Under the pieces are notes generated by a model, which saw nothing but the letters and a program-made list of their open reading frames with translations, made no database searches and was not told where the DNA came from. Below, piece after piece: positions 1 to 7,364 of a DNA stretch of 20,091 nucleotides. Position 1 is the first letter of the stretch. Each line of letters begins with the position of its first letter. Source of the DNA: DASSWB01 sp035705495 (GTDB lineage Bacteria; Bacteroidota; Bacteroidia; Flavobacteriales; Flavobacteriaceae); contig DASSWB010000106.1 of assembly GCA_035705495.1 (NCBI GenBank), positions 1 through 20,091 on the forward strand, written 5' to 3'. A program made the position numbers and the translations under genes.

Positions 1-86
1 TCAACCGGTTTCCACGGATCGAGATACACATCTGCTTTTTCGCAATAGATACCGTAATCGTTGAATATGAGGAGGGGTTTTTTCAT
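1..86 (-). CDS. Ligase-associated DNA exonuclease, N-terminal fragment (runs off the left edge)
   Basis: Reading leftward from the ATG at 86-84 gives 28 codons before the window ends. The fragment begins MKKPLLIFNDYGIY and continues with ADVYLDPWKPV. The GIYC...ADVY.DPWKPV signature is how the metallo-beta-lactamase-fold exonucleases found beside an ATP-dependent DNA ligase begin in Bacteroidota and Proteobacteria; the metal-binding HGHADH motif normally follows and would lie outside this window. Known role of the family: a nuclease predicted to act in DNA repair with its partner ligase and a helicase. The call rests on the N-terminus alone, but the match is distinctive. The gene is transcribed away from the rest of the window. 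Confidence 0.72.
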   Translation of the reverse strand, partial: MKKPLLIFNDYGIYCEKADVYLDPWKPV

Positions 87-234
87 ATTTTTCTCTTCCT
101 TCTGCACAGTCTCTTTTATGATTCTTAGGTCATTTTATTAGAGAACTACAGCTTTTTTAAATTTAAAAAATTATGCGGAGAGCTCCCGTGGGTTTGGGAA
201 AAGATTAAAAGTTTTACATCCGTTTTAAATGACA

Positions 235-261
235 CCTACAAGGATTTGGGAACCTTGCAGG
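235..261. repeat. Short palindromic intergenic repeat
   Basis: CCTACAAGG is followed by a 9-base loop and CCTTGCAGG; 8 of 9 stem positions pair. It has no following T-run, so it is not a simple terminator. Hairpins built on CCTGCAAGG/CCTTGCAGG are, to my recollection, dispersed intergenic repeats in flavobacterial genomes; that part is recollection, not something this window shows. Confidence 0.6.
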
Positions 262-317
262 ACAGAACTTTCTCAAACTGAAAATTCAGGATTAATTTTT
301 CACATTCACTTTTTCCC

Positions 318-357
318 TTTTAACTTTTTAGCTTTTTTACTTTTTAACTATTTAACT
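318..357. repeat. Tandem octamer array, five units
   Basis: Five consecutive 8-base units read TTTTAACT, TTTTAGCT, TTTTTACT, TTTTAACT and ATTTAACT. Each differs from the consensus TTTTAACT by at most one base. The array lies between two hairpin repeats in the intergenic region upstream of the TerB gene. Short tandem units of this kind can vary in copy number by slippage. Confidence 0.7.
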
Positions 358-387
358 CAGAACGTGTAAGCGGTTGCAGCGGCTAGC

Positions 388-417
388 TTTTGTGGCGCTT
401 GCTTTTGCGCCACAAAA
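388..417. repeat. Strong hairpin (11-bp perfect arms)
   Basis: TTTTGTGGCGC at 388-398 pairs perfectly with GCGCCACAAAA at 407-417 around an 8-base loop. The flanks carry GCGGCTAGC on the left and AATAGCGG on the right. It could serve as a transcription terminator, since A/T runs close both arms, but no gene ends just before it on either strand: the neighbouring genes diverge. A dispersed intergenic palindrome is therefore the likelier reading. Confidence 0.65.
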
Positions 418-508
418 CTAATAGCGGAAGACGCGACCTTGAGCTTTTTCTGCGAAAGGGTACACCCAAAAAATACAATTAAAAATAATTCAGCAACAGT
501 GAAATATT

Positions 509-516
509 TATATTTG
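509..516 (+). promoter_or_regulatory. Putative promoter -7 element of the TerB gene
   Basis: TATATTTG matches the Bacteroidota TAnnTTTG element exactly and ends 16 bases before the ATG. No TTG is visible at the expected -33 distance, so the match is partial. Confidence 0.4.
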
Positions 517-532
517 GTAAAAAAGATTCAAT

Positions 533-958
533 ATGTCGATTTTAGATTTATTTGGTTCAGGGGAGCATTCCCGCAATCTTGGTCACTTCGCTTCTATTGT
601 AAATATAGCCGCTTCAGACGGTGATATTAATGAATTGGAGGAAGCTTATTTAGAGCGTTTTGCAAGAAAATTGGACATCACCGAAGAAGAATACAACCGA
701 ATTTTGCAAAATCCGGGGGAATTTCCAATTAATCCCGATAATAGTTCGGAGCGGAGATTGGAGCGCTTGCACGATTTGTTCACAGTGGTATATTCTGATC
801 ACGAAATAGCGCCGGAAGAAACGCATTTGATCAAAAAATATGCAATTGGACTCGGTTTTTCAAATGAAGCAGCAAAAAAAATTATTACAAGATCAATTCA
901 GATTTTCTCGGGAAAAATTGGTTTTGAGGATTACGTTTATTTGTTGAAAAGTAAATAG
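533..958 (+). CDS. TerB-like (tellurite-resistance family) protein
   Basis: A 141-residue, mostly helical, acidic protein without signal peptide or membrane segment. It opens MSILDLFGSGEHSRNLGHFA and continues with a helix carrying the IAASDGDINELEEAYLERFA pattern, an acidic Asp-rich turn typical of TerB-fold proteins. A second similar acidic segment (VYSDHEIAPEETHLIKKYA) follows at about residues 85-105. The TerB domain is a helical fold with conserved acidic residues proposed to bind metal. In Bacteroidota many single-domain members stand alone with no known role, and the tellurite label is historical. No other ter genes are nearby, so tellurite resistance should not be inferred. The start is supported by the TATATTTG element just upstream. 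Confidence 0.75.
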   Translation: MSILDLFGSGEHSRNLGHFASIVNIAASDGDINELEEAYLERFARKLDITEEEYNRILQNPGEFPINPDNSSERRLERLHDLFTVVYSDHEIAPEETHLIKKYAIGLGFSNEAAKKIITRSIQIFSGKIGFEDYVYLLKSK

Positions 959-1085
959 TTTACTGTGTACAATTTACAGTTAACAGTAAGTCTTTACGGT
1001 ACGAAAATCCTCCTAATGGCGAGTTTTTTTATATTTAAAAACTTTTAGGCCTCATACAGAAAAAACGAATCGGATATTTTTTTTG

Positions 1086-1093
1086 TAAATTTG
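1086..1093 (+). promoter_or_regulatory. Putative promoter -7 element of the toxin-antitoxin pair
   Basis: TAAATTTG matches TAnnTTTG and lies 16 bases before the antitoxin ATG, the same distance as for the TerB gene. No clear -33 TTG is present. Confidence 0.4.
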
Positions 1094-1109
1094 TTTTAAA
1101 GGAATCACG

Positions 1110-1328
1110 ATGGACATTCAAGCGACAAAACTGAAATTACTCAAGACAATTCTTGAAAATGAAAATGCTGAATTTATTCAAAAAGTTGCTGATTTTGTCA
1201 AAAAAGAAAAATCAGATTTTTGGGACGAACTTAGTTTAATGGAACAAGAGGAGATAAAGCAAGGAATGACGGAACTGGACAGCGGAAAAAGAATTTCATA
1301 CGAGGACTTCTTAAAGAAGATTTCATAA
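1110..1328 (+). CDS. Antitoxin of a ParE-type toxin-antitoxin pair
   Basis: A 72-residue, charged, helix-rich protein. Its stop codon shares one base with the start of the following toxin gene (TAATG), the coupled arrangement usual for toxin-antitoxin operons. The C-terminal part (EIKQGMTELDSGKRISYEDF) resembles the tail of small addiction-module antitoxins, in which a hydrophobic/acidic segment wraps around a RelE/ParE toxin. No DNA-binding domain can be assigned with confidence in the N-terminal half. It would be expected to bind the toxin and neutralise it, and perhaps repress the operon. The assignment rests on size, coupling and the identity of the neighbour more than on sequence motifs. 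Confidence 0.72.
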   Translation: MDIQATKLKLLKTILENENAEFIQKVADFVKKEKSDFWDELSLMEQEEIKQGMTELDSGKRISYEDFLKKIS

Positions 1329-1633
1329 TGAAAGTTTATTTGTCTGAGCTTGCGGAAAATAAACTTCTTCAATTATCCCAATATTTGCTTGATGAGTGGA
1401 GTTTAAAAACCAAGGATAAATTTATTCAAAAATTAACCGATAAAATAAATCAAATTTCTTCCCAACCAGATAGTTGTCCGAAATCAAAAAAATTGAACGG
1501 ACTGTATAAATGTGTTGTAACCAAACAGACAACATTTTATTACAGAATTTTACATCAATCCAATGAAATTGAAATTATCACAATTTTTGATACAAGGCAA
1601 AATCCTGATAAACTGATTAAGGACATCGGATAA
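1328..1633 (+). CDS. RelE/ParE-family toxin
   Basis: A 101-residue protein with the layout of the RelE/ParE fold: an N-terminal strand (MKVYLSELAENKLLQL), two helices, then a C-terminal sheet ending with YYRILHQSNEIEIITIFDTR and QNP. The 'Y.YRI......I.I...F..RQ.P' tail is characteristic of ParE-like toxins; ParE proteins act on DNA gyrase whereas RelE proteins cut mRNA on the ribosome. The DTRQNP ending favours the ParE side, but the target cannot be decided from sequence. It is translationally coupled to the antitoxin. The pair stands between TerB and the convergent fructose-bisphosphatase gene, with no other mobile-element signs beside it. Confidence 0.82.
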   Translation: MKVYLSELAENKLLQLSQYLLDEWSLKTKDKFIQKLTDKINQISSQPDSCPKSKKLNGLYKCVVTKQTTFYYRILHQSNEIEIITIFDTRQNPDKLIKDIG

Positions 1634-1707
1634 AAGTACGAAACCATCAATCCATATAAAAACACCTTCTTTTTTGATTTTATAAAACCGTCAACCTTTT
1701 GGCAACG

Positions 1708-2712
1708 TTAGCTATTCGCCATAAATTCTTCGGCTTTTTCCACCATTTTTATGCTTCCGCAAAAGAAAGGAACTCTTTGGTGCAGTTCGGTTGGTTTTAA
1801 ATCAAGAATCCGTGTGAATCCGTCGCTGGCTTTTCCACCGGCTTGTTCAGCAATAAAAGCCATTGGATTGCATTCGTATAAAAGCCTCAGTTTACCATTG
1901 GAAGCTTTTGAGCTTTTTGGATAGATATAGATCCCGCCTTTGATCATATTTCGATGAAAATCGGAAACCAAAGATCCAATATATCTTGATGTGTACGGTC
2001 TGTCCTCGTCTTCCGCCTGACAATATTTAATGTAATCCTTCACACCTTGGGGAAAATGAACATAGTTTCCTTCGTTTATGGAATAGATTTTTCCAGTTTC
2101 GGGAAATTGCATTTGCGGATGTGAGAGATACCAAGACCCGAGGGCTGGGTTTAGCGTAAAACCGTTTACTCCGTGGCCCGTTGTATAAACCAGCATTGTG
2201 GAAGTTCCATAAACAATATATCCAGCAGCAACTTGTTTGTTTCCCGGTTGTAAAAAATCCTCTAATTGAACCGGCGTTCCAAGAGGAGTCACTCTTCTGT
2301 AAACCGAAAAAATAGTTCCCACGGAAACATTGACATCAATATTGGAGCTTCCGTCCAACGGATCCATTAAAACAACATATTTATTTTGATGATCTCCGTT
2401 ACTGCCACAAATCGTTATAAAATCGTCATTTTCTTCGGAAGCAATTCCGCAGACAATTTCCCTATTTGTTAGCGTTTGAATGAATTTTTCATTGGCATAA
2501 ACATCAAGTTTCTGCTGATCTTCACCTTGAATATTTGTTTCGCCATAAGCCCCAAGAATATCTACCAAACCTGCTTTGTTCACCTCGTGGTTCACAACCT
2601 TTGCTGCCAATCTTATGGAATTTATCAATCTGGAAAGCTCACCGGAAGAATATGCGAAATCCGCTTGATTTTCGATAATAAATTCTCCTAATGTCTGATT
2701 TTTTTTGACCAT
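1708..2712 (-). CDS. fbp: Class I fructose-1,6-bisphosphatase
   Basis: A 334-residue cytosolic enzyme of normal length for class I FBPase. It hydrolyses fructose-1,6-bisphosphate to fructose-6-phosphate in gluconeogenesis. Visible motifs are the SEEND acidic metal ligands at about residues 92-96, the catalytic DPLDGSSN at 117-124 with the following NIDVNVSVGTIFSVYRR, and the C-terminal ECNPMAFIAEQAGGKASDG, where the Glu completes the metal site. It is convergent with the toxin gene and divergent from the GNAT gene. A TAATTTTG promoter element lies 28 bases upstream of the start. Confidence 0.97.
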   Translation of the reverse strand: MVKKNQTLGEFIIENQADFAYSSGELSRLINSIRLAAKVVNHEVNKAGLVDILGAYGETNIQGEDQQKLDVYANEKFIQTLTNREIVCGIASEENDDFITICGSNGDHQNKYVVLMDPLDGSSNIDVNVSVGTIFSVYRRVTPLGTPVQLEDFLQPGNKQVAAGYIVYGTSTMLVYTTGHGVNGFTLNPALGSWYLSHPQMQFPETGKIYSINEGNYVHFPQGVKDYIKYCQAEDEDRPYTSRYIGSLVSDFHRNMIKGGIYIYPKSSKASNGKLRLLYECNPMAFIAEQAGGKASDGFTRILDLKPTELHQRVPFFCGSIKMVEKAEEFMANS

Positions 2713-2740
2713 TCTGAAGTAAGAAATTGTTGTTTGGAGG

Positions 2741-2767
2741 CAAAATTACCTAAATATTACGTAGCAA
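2741..2767 (-). promoter_or_regulatory. Putative fbp promoter
   Basis: On the minus strand TTG (2767-2765) is followed by 16 bases and TAATTTTG (2748-2741), close to the Bacteroidota TTG-N~19-TAnnTTTG arrangement with a slightly short spacer. It predicts a 5' leader of roughly 20 bases. Confidence 0.45.
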
Positions 2768-2806
2768 CTCTATGGATTTCGTAAATTTATTTCGGTTTTC
2801 AATTCC

Positions 2807-2814
2807 TACTTTTG
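2807..2814 (+). promoter_or_regulatory. Putative promoter -7 element of the GNAT-aspartate kinase run
   Basis: TACTTTTG matches TAnnTTTG and ends 14 bases before the GNAT start codon. No good -33 TTG is seen. The predicted leader would be under 10 bases, common in this phylum. Confidence 0.4.
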
Positions 2815-2828
2815 TCTAAAACCCAACT

Positions 2829-3311
2829 ATGGATTACCGAATTCGCAAAGCGATAAAAGAAGATATGCCCCAAGTTCTTGAATTGATCAAGGAACTTGCT
2901 GTTTTTGAAAAAGAACCTGACGCCGTAGAAGTCACTACCGAAATTTTAGTTCGTGAAGGGTTTGGGGAAAATCCGCTTTTTCATTGTTTTGTTGCTGAAA
3001 AAGACGGAACTATAGACGGAATGGCTTTATTTTATTACCGTTTTTCAACTTGGAAAGGAAGAACAATTCATTTGGAAGACCTTATTGTCAAACAAGAAAA
3101 AAGAGGTTTGGGATTGGGAAGCGCTTTATATAAAAAAGTGCTTGAATTTGCGAAGATCGAAAATATTAAAAGAGTAGAATGGGTTGTATTGGATTGGAAT
3201 CGGCCCGCCATCGACTTTTACGTACGAAGCGGGGCCAAGATTTTGAAAGATTGGTACACGGTACAAATGGATGAAGCCGGATTAAAAAAATACGTAGAAC
3301 TTAAAGAATGA
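2829..3311 (+). CDS. GNAT N-acetyltransferase, SSAT/thialysine-acetyltransferase-like
   Basis: A 160-residue single-domain GNAT protein. It carries the family N-terminus (YRIRKAIKEDMPQVLELIKE), the ELAVFEK motif seen in spermidine/spermine and thialysine acetyltransferases, the acetyl-CoA loop RGLGLGSALYK at about residues 94-104, and WNRPAIDFYVRSGA near the end. Members transfer an acetyl group from acetyl-CoA to an amine; in this subfamily the substrates are polyamines or lysine analogues. The last four bases overlap the aspartate kinase start (ATGA), so the two are almost certainly co-translated. That coupling is consistent with, but does not prove, a lysine-like substrate. Confidence 0.85.
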   Translation: MDYRIRKAIKEDMPQVLELIKELAVFEKEPDAVEVTTEILVREGFGENPLFHCFVAEKDGTIDGMALFYYRFSTWKGRTIHLEDLIVKQEKRGLGLGSALYKKVLEFAKIENIKRVEWVVLDWNRPAIDFYVRSGAKILKDWYTVQMDEAGLKKYVELKE

Positions 3312-4549
3312 AAATATACAAATTTGGCGGTGCTTCGGTAAAAGATGCGACCGGAGTGAAAAACCTGCTCAAAGTATTGGAATCGACCGGAAGTGAAAAT
3401 CTGCTCATTATTATTTCTGCAATGGGGAAAACCACCAATGCGATGGAAATAGTGGTTTCCGAGTATCTGGAAACCGGCACATTCAATTTAAACCCAGTTC
3501 AGGAATATCATTATCAAATCCTCAACGGACTTTTTGACAATAAAAATGCAATCGTTTTTTCAAAAGTGGAAAAGCAGTTTGCAGAATTAAAAAATTTTCT
3601 CACCCACAATAAATCAACGCAATATGACTTTGTTTATGATCAGGTGGTGAGTTTTGGTGAATTGATCTCCACGAAAATCGTAAGTGAGTATTTGAATGAA
3701 AATGGACTCGAAAACCGTTGGATGGATGCGCGGTCACTCGTTAAAACCGATGAGCGTTACAGGTATGCAAATGTTCTTTGGGATGAAACCCGCGAAAATA
3801 TTGTAAAAGCCGTAAACGGAAAACTTATAATTACCCAAGGTTTCATTGGCGCGGATTCGAATAATTTCACTACTACATTAGGTAGGGAAGGAAGTGATTA
3901 TTCAGCCGCTATTTTTGGATCTTGCCTAAACGCGGAAAAAGTTGTGATCTGGAAAGATGTTCCCGGAATCCTGAATGCAGATCCACGCGTTTTTGCCGAC
4001 ACAAGGTTGCTTTCCGAAATTTCTTACGAAGAAGCCATTGAACTTGCTTTTTATGGTGCTTCCGTGATTCATCCGAAAACGTTGCAGCCGTTAGAGCAGA
4101 AAGAAATTCCGCTGCACGTAAAATCATTTTTGAATCCGACGGAAAAAGGAAGTGTGGTTTGTAAAATGGAGGGTCTTAATCCGTGGATCCCGTGTTTTAT
4201 TGTAAAGCAAAATCAAGTTTTAATTTCATTGCGATCCTTGAATTTCTCTTTTATGGCGGAAGAAAATTTGGGGGAAATTTTCAAATTATTTCATTCCTAT
4301 CAGATTAAGGTGAATATGATTCAGAATTCTGCCATCACGTTTTCTGTGTGTGTTGACGATAATTTTAATAATTTAGAACCCCTGATTCAGCATTTGAAAG
4401 CAAAATTCAAAGTGGATTATATCAAAGATGTTTCGCTTTACACAATTCGACATTATAATGTTGATGCAGTAAAACAAATTGAAGCAAGCAAGGAAATTTT
4501 AATCAAACAAATTAGTACCCAAACTTTTCAGATTGTCGCAAAAGCTTAG
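3308..4549 (+). CDS. Aspartate kinase (monofunctional)
   Basis: A 413-residue enzyme that phosphorylates L-aspartate, the first step towards lysine/diaminopimelate, threonine and methionine. Motifs are KFGGASVKD at residues 5-13 (ATP/aspartate binding), TTLGREGSDYSAA at 189-201 and PGILNADPR at about 219-227. Residues from about 295 onward form the ACT-like regulatory region (VLISLRSLNFSFM and a second repeat), more diverged than in E. coli LysC, as usual for Bacteroidota monofunctional enzymes. No homoserine dehydrogenase domain is attached. It overlaps the upstream GNAT gene by four bases and the OlsF-like gene follows 28 bases later on the same strand. I do not assign lysC/thrA/metL because feedback specificity cannot be read here. 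Confidence 0.94.
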   Translation: MKIYKFGGASVKDATGVKNLLKVLESTGSENLLIIISAMGKTTNAMEIVVSEYLETGTFNLNPVQEYHYQILNGLFDNKNAIVFSKVEKQFAELKNFLTHNKSTQYDFVYDQVVSFGELISTKIVSEYLNENGLENRWMDARSLVKTDERYRYANVLWDETRENIVKAVNGKLIITQGFIGADSNNFTTTLGREGSDYSAAIFGSCLNAEKVVIWKDVPGILNADPRVFADTRLLSEISYEEAIELAFYGASVIHPKTLQPLEQKEIPLHVKSFLNPTEKGSVVCKMEGLNPWIPCFIVKQNQVLISLRSLNFSFMAEENLGEIFKLFHSYQIKVNMIQNSAITFSVCVDDNFNNLEPLIQHLKAKFKVDYIKDVSLYTIRHYNVDAVKQIEASKEILIKQISTQTFQIVAKA

Positions 4550-4577
4550 GGAACAAGGAATTTTTTAAAGTCGAAAA

Positions 4578-6404
4578 ATGGGAATTGTCACAGAAAAGGA
4601 AGTCGCAAAAGTACTGGGATTGGAAAAATTTGGGTTTCTGGGAAATTCAATTGGTTGGTTGGTTTTAAAAACGACTCGCTTATCGGTGATCAACAAAGAA
4701 TATGAGAAGAGAAAAAACCTGACAGGGCCCCAATTTATAGATTCCATTTTAAAAGCTTTTGAAATCGATTTTGAGATTCCCGAAGAAGATTTTAAAAGAA
4801 TTCCGAAAACCGGTCCTTTTATAACCATCTCAAATCATCCTCTGGGCGGAATTGACGGAATGATTTTGATGAAAATTCTTTTTTCGAAGCGGCCTGACTA
4901 TAAGGTAATCGCAAATTTTTTACTTCAAAGAATTGATCCGTTGAAGCCGTTTATAATGCCGGTGAATCCGTTTGAAGATCATAAGGAGGCAAAATCGAGC
5001 ACTCAGGGAATCAAGGATGCCATTTTACATTTGCGGGACGGACACGCACTGGGAATTTTTCCTGCGGGGGAAGTTTCCACGCATCGCGACGAGCATATGG
5101 TTGTTGACAAACCTTGGGAACCTACAGCGATGCGATTTATTCAAAAAGCACAAGTTCCTGTTATCCCCGTTTATTTTCACGCGAAAAACAGCACTTTTTT
5201 TTATCGGTTGGCTTCTATAAGTGACATTTTTAGAACCGCGAAGCTTCCCAGCGAGATGCTTTCACAGAAAAAACGCAAAATCAAAGTACGGATTGGGAAT
5301 GCAATTTCGGTGGCCGATCAAAATGAAAATAACAGCCTTGAACAGTATTCGGATTTTCTAAGAAGAAAAACCTATATGCTCTCCAATTCTTTTGACAAGA
5401 AAAATAGGTTTTCCGGCATTCCAAAAAATTTGAAAATTCACCGTTCACCAAAAGAAATTGCGGTACAGACCAGTGAAGCTTTAATGTTGACGGAGGTGGA
5501 AAACTTGCGAACGCAGGATAAAAGACTTTTGGAAAGCAAAAATTATGAGGTCTTTTTGGCAAAAAAAGAATTGATCCCGAACATTTTACTAGAAATTGGC
5601 AGGCTGCGTGAAATCACTTTTAGGGAAGTCGGTGAAGGTACAAACAACGCAACTGATCTGGACAAATTTGATGATTACTACCATCATATGTTTTTGTGGG
5701 ACAACACGACGAACCAAATTGCGGGCGCATACAGAATGGGAATGGGTTCCGAGATTTATGCGACCTATGGAATTGACGGATTTTATCTGCAGAAATTATT
5801 CCGGTTTGATCACGAACTGCACGGTATGATGAGCCAGTCCATAGAAATGGGACGCGCATTTATTATTAAGGAATACCAACAGCGGCCGATGCCTTTATTT
5901 TTACTTTGGAAAGGCATTGTTCATTGTACGTTACGTTTTCCGGAACACAATTATTTAATTGGTGGCGTAAGCATCAGTAATAAGTTCACCAATTTTTCAA
6001 AGTCGCTCATGATCGAATTCATGAAATCGAATTACTACGATCCTTATGTAGCGCAATTTGTTCGGCCCAAAAAAGAATTCAAGGTAAAATTGAAGGATGC
6101 CGATAAAGACTTTGTTTTTGACGAAACCGAAGCCGATCTGAATAAATTCGACAAAATTATTGATGAAGTGGAACCCGGAAGTTTGAGATTGCCCGTTTTG
6201 ATCAAAAAATATATTAAGCAAAATGCACGCGTGATCGCTTTTAATGTCGATCCTCTTTTTAACGACGCCGTTGACGGATTGATGTACATCAGGATAGCCG
6301 ATTTACCAGAAAGCACCGTAAAACCTGTTATGGAAGAACTTCAGCAAGAAATGGAAACGAAGGCTGCGGAGTTGAAGAAACAAGACGAACCTCCAATTGA
6401 ATGA
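4578..6404 (+). CDS. olsF: Bifunctional acyltransferase, OlsF-like (aminolipid synthesis)
   Basis: A 608-residue fusion. The N-terminal half is a PlsC-type O-acyltransferase: NHPLGGIDG at residues 86-94 holds the catalytic His87 and Asp93, and FPAGEVS at 161-167 stands for the glycerophosphate-binding motif. The C-terminal half, from about residue 310, is a GNAT/hemolysin-like N-acyltransferase of the OlsB kind (REITFREVGEGTNNATDLD, then AGAYRMGMG). This order of O-acyl then N-acyl domain is that of OlsF, described in Serratia and Flavobacterium johnsoniae as making ornithine lipid in one protein. A homologous pair, GlsA/GlsB, makes glycine lipid in Bacteroides, so ornithine versus glycine is uncertain. 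The tail (about 585-608) is charged and low complexity. No membrane-spanning segment stands out. Confidence 0.82.
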   Translation: MGIVTEKEVAKVLGLEKFGFLGNSIGWLVLKTTRLSVINKEYEKRKNLTGPQFIDSILKAFEIDFEIPEEDFKRIPKTGPFITISNHPLGGIDGMILMKILFSKRPDYKVIANFLLQRIDPLKPFIMPVNPFEDHKEAKSSTQGIKDAILHLRDGHALGIFPAGEVSTHRDEHMVVDKPWEPTAMRFIQKAQVPVIPVYFHAKNSTFFYRLASISDIFRTAKLPSEMLSQKKRKIKVRIGNAISVADQNENNSLEQYSDFLRRKTYMLSNSFDKKNRFSGIPKNLKIHRSPKEIAVQTSEALMLTEVENLRTQDKRLLESKNYEVFLAKKELIPNILLEIGRLREITFREVGEGTNNATDLDKFDDYYHHMFLWDNTTNQIAGAYRMGMGSEIYATYGIDGFYLQKLFRFDHELHGMMSQSIEMGRAFIIKEYQQRPMPLFLLWKGIVHCTLRFPEHNYLIGGVSISNKFTNFSKSLMIEFMKSNYYDPYVAQFVRPKKEFKVKLKDADKDFVFDETEADLNKFDKIIDEVEPGSLRLPVLIKKYIKQNARVIAFNVDPLFNDAVDGLMYIRIADLPESTVKPVMEELQQEMETKAAELKKQDEPPIE

Positions 6405-6526
6405 TTTATCAAATACATATTTTCAATAGCTTCTTCTGCTAAAACGTTAAGCCTTTGTTATTTATCTATTGTTTCAGAATTTAATTCGGTCTATTTTTTT
6501 AATTTCAAGAAAAACAATCGAGAGAA

Positions 6527-7189
6527 ATGGAACAGGAAATGGAAAACGTTTTGATAGTTGGCGCCAACGGCAAAACCGGAAGGGAAATCGTTGATATTTT
6601 GCATGTAAAAGATCATTTTAGGCCTATTGCCATGGTTAGAAATGAAGAACAAGCAAAATATTTCATTGATTTAGGGGTGGAAACCGTTTTGGCCGATTTG
6701 GAAGAAGTGGATATGGAGCCGGCATTGAAAAATATTGACCGAATTATTTTCGCAGCCGGTTCGGGATCTGAGACAGGAAAGGAGAAAACACTTAGCGTGG
6801 ATCGCGATGGAGCCATCCAATTAATGGATGCGGCGGTTAAAAGGGAAATCAAAAAATTTGTTATGTTGAGTTCCATGGGTACTGAAAATCCTTCCGATGA
6901 ATCAGATCTCTACGTTTATTTACGTGCCAAGCACGAAGCTGATGAACATTTAAAAGCCAGTGGGTTGAATTATACAATTGTTCGGCCAGGAAAATTGAGT
7001 GACAAAGCGGCAACCGGGAATATTCGAATTTCAAAAAAACAGCTTGACACAATGGGCGAAATTTCGCGTCACGATGTTGCACAAGTCCTTACCTATTCCT
7101 TGCACGATCACTTGCTACCGAACAAAACAGTGGAAATCATTGAAGGACCTAAAGCAATAAGACCTGCACTGGAAGCGCTTTCGGAATGA
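6527..7189 (+). CDS. NAD(P)-binding oxidoreductase, atypical SDR family
   Basis: A 220-residue Rossmann-fold protein. The N-terminus holds VLIVGANGKTGREIV, the GxxGxxG dinucleotide site of atypical SDRs. MLSSMGTENPS is the strand-4 region and YLRAKHEADEHLKASGLNYT gives the Y..AK motif, followed by IVRPGKLSD. It belongs with the YwnB/YhfK/HSCARG-like single-domain proteins, whose substrates are mostly unknown; some are NADPH sensors or flavin reductases. The ATG at 6527 is used because the Rossmann motif begins within a few residues; a second ATG four codons later (6539) is an equally usable alternative. It stands alone, followed by a bidirectional terminator. Confidence 0.85.
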   Translation: MEQEMENVLIVGANGKTGREIVDILHVKDHFRPIAMVRNEEQAKYFIDLGVETVLADLEEVDMEPALKNIDRIIFAAGSGSETGKEKTLSVDRDGAIQLMDAAVKREIKKFVMLSSMGTENPSDESDLYVYLRAKHEADEHLKASGLNYTIVRPGKLSDKAATGNIRISKKQLDTMGEISRHDVAQVLTYSLHDHLLPNKTVEIIEGPKAIRPALEALSE

Positions 7190-7302
7190 TGATCTCAAAA
7201 CACATTTGGACGAGGTTCATCAACAGGCAGCGTCGATAATACGGAAACCATTGATGCGATTTCCCAGAATTGAAAGATTGGTTTTTTGATTTCATAAAAA
7301 GA

Positions 7303-7337
7303 AATCCGAAACCTCGTTTATTCGAAAGCTTCGGATT
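7303..7337. terminator. Bidirectional terminator between convergent genes
   Basis: AATCCGAA at 7303-7310 pairs perfectly with TTCGGATT at 7330-7337. T-rich sequence follows on both strands (CTGTTTTC on plus; TTTCTTTTTATG on minus). It lies between the end of the SDR gene and the end of the NADH dehydrogenase gene, where a shared terminator is expected. Confidence 0.7.
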
Positions 7338-7364
7338 CTGTTTTCAATTATAAAAAATATTCCT

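Larger units (their letters stand above)
87..532. other. Gene-free stretch with palindromic and tandem repeats
   Basis: No convincing coding sequence lies here. It separates the leftward exonuclease from the rightward TerB gene, so it must hold both promoters. It contains three repeat structures listed separately: a hairpin at 235-261, a five-unit octamer array at 318-357 and a strong hairpin at 388-417. A Bacteroidota-type -7 element lies at 509-516. A 61-codon open frame starting at 439 overlaps the TerB gene, has no family resemblance and is not accepted as a gene. Confidence 0.6.

Noticed and set aside
439..624. 61-codon open frame overlapping the TerB gene
   Set aside because: It overlaps a recognised gene in another frame and shows no family motifs.
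960..989. TTACTGT...ACAGTAA inverted repeat after the TerB gene
   Set aside because: Seven-base arms of low complexity with no T-run. It overlaps simple TTACAGT/TAACAGT repetition, so I do not assign a function.
1011..1032. Possible terminator after the TerB gene (CTC...GAG followed by seven T)
   Set aside because: The stem is only three base pairs. The T-run alone does not make a terminator.
7190..7290. Short open frame after the SDR gene ending in GSVDNTETIDAISQN
   Set aside because: It has no start codon of its own and no recognisable family, and other frames are equally open. It may be a decayed gene tail, but the evidence is too thin.
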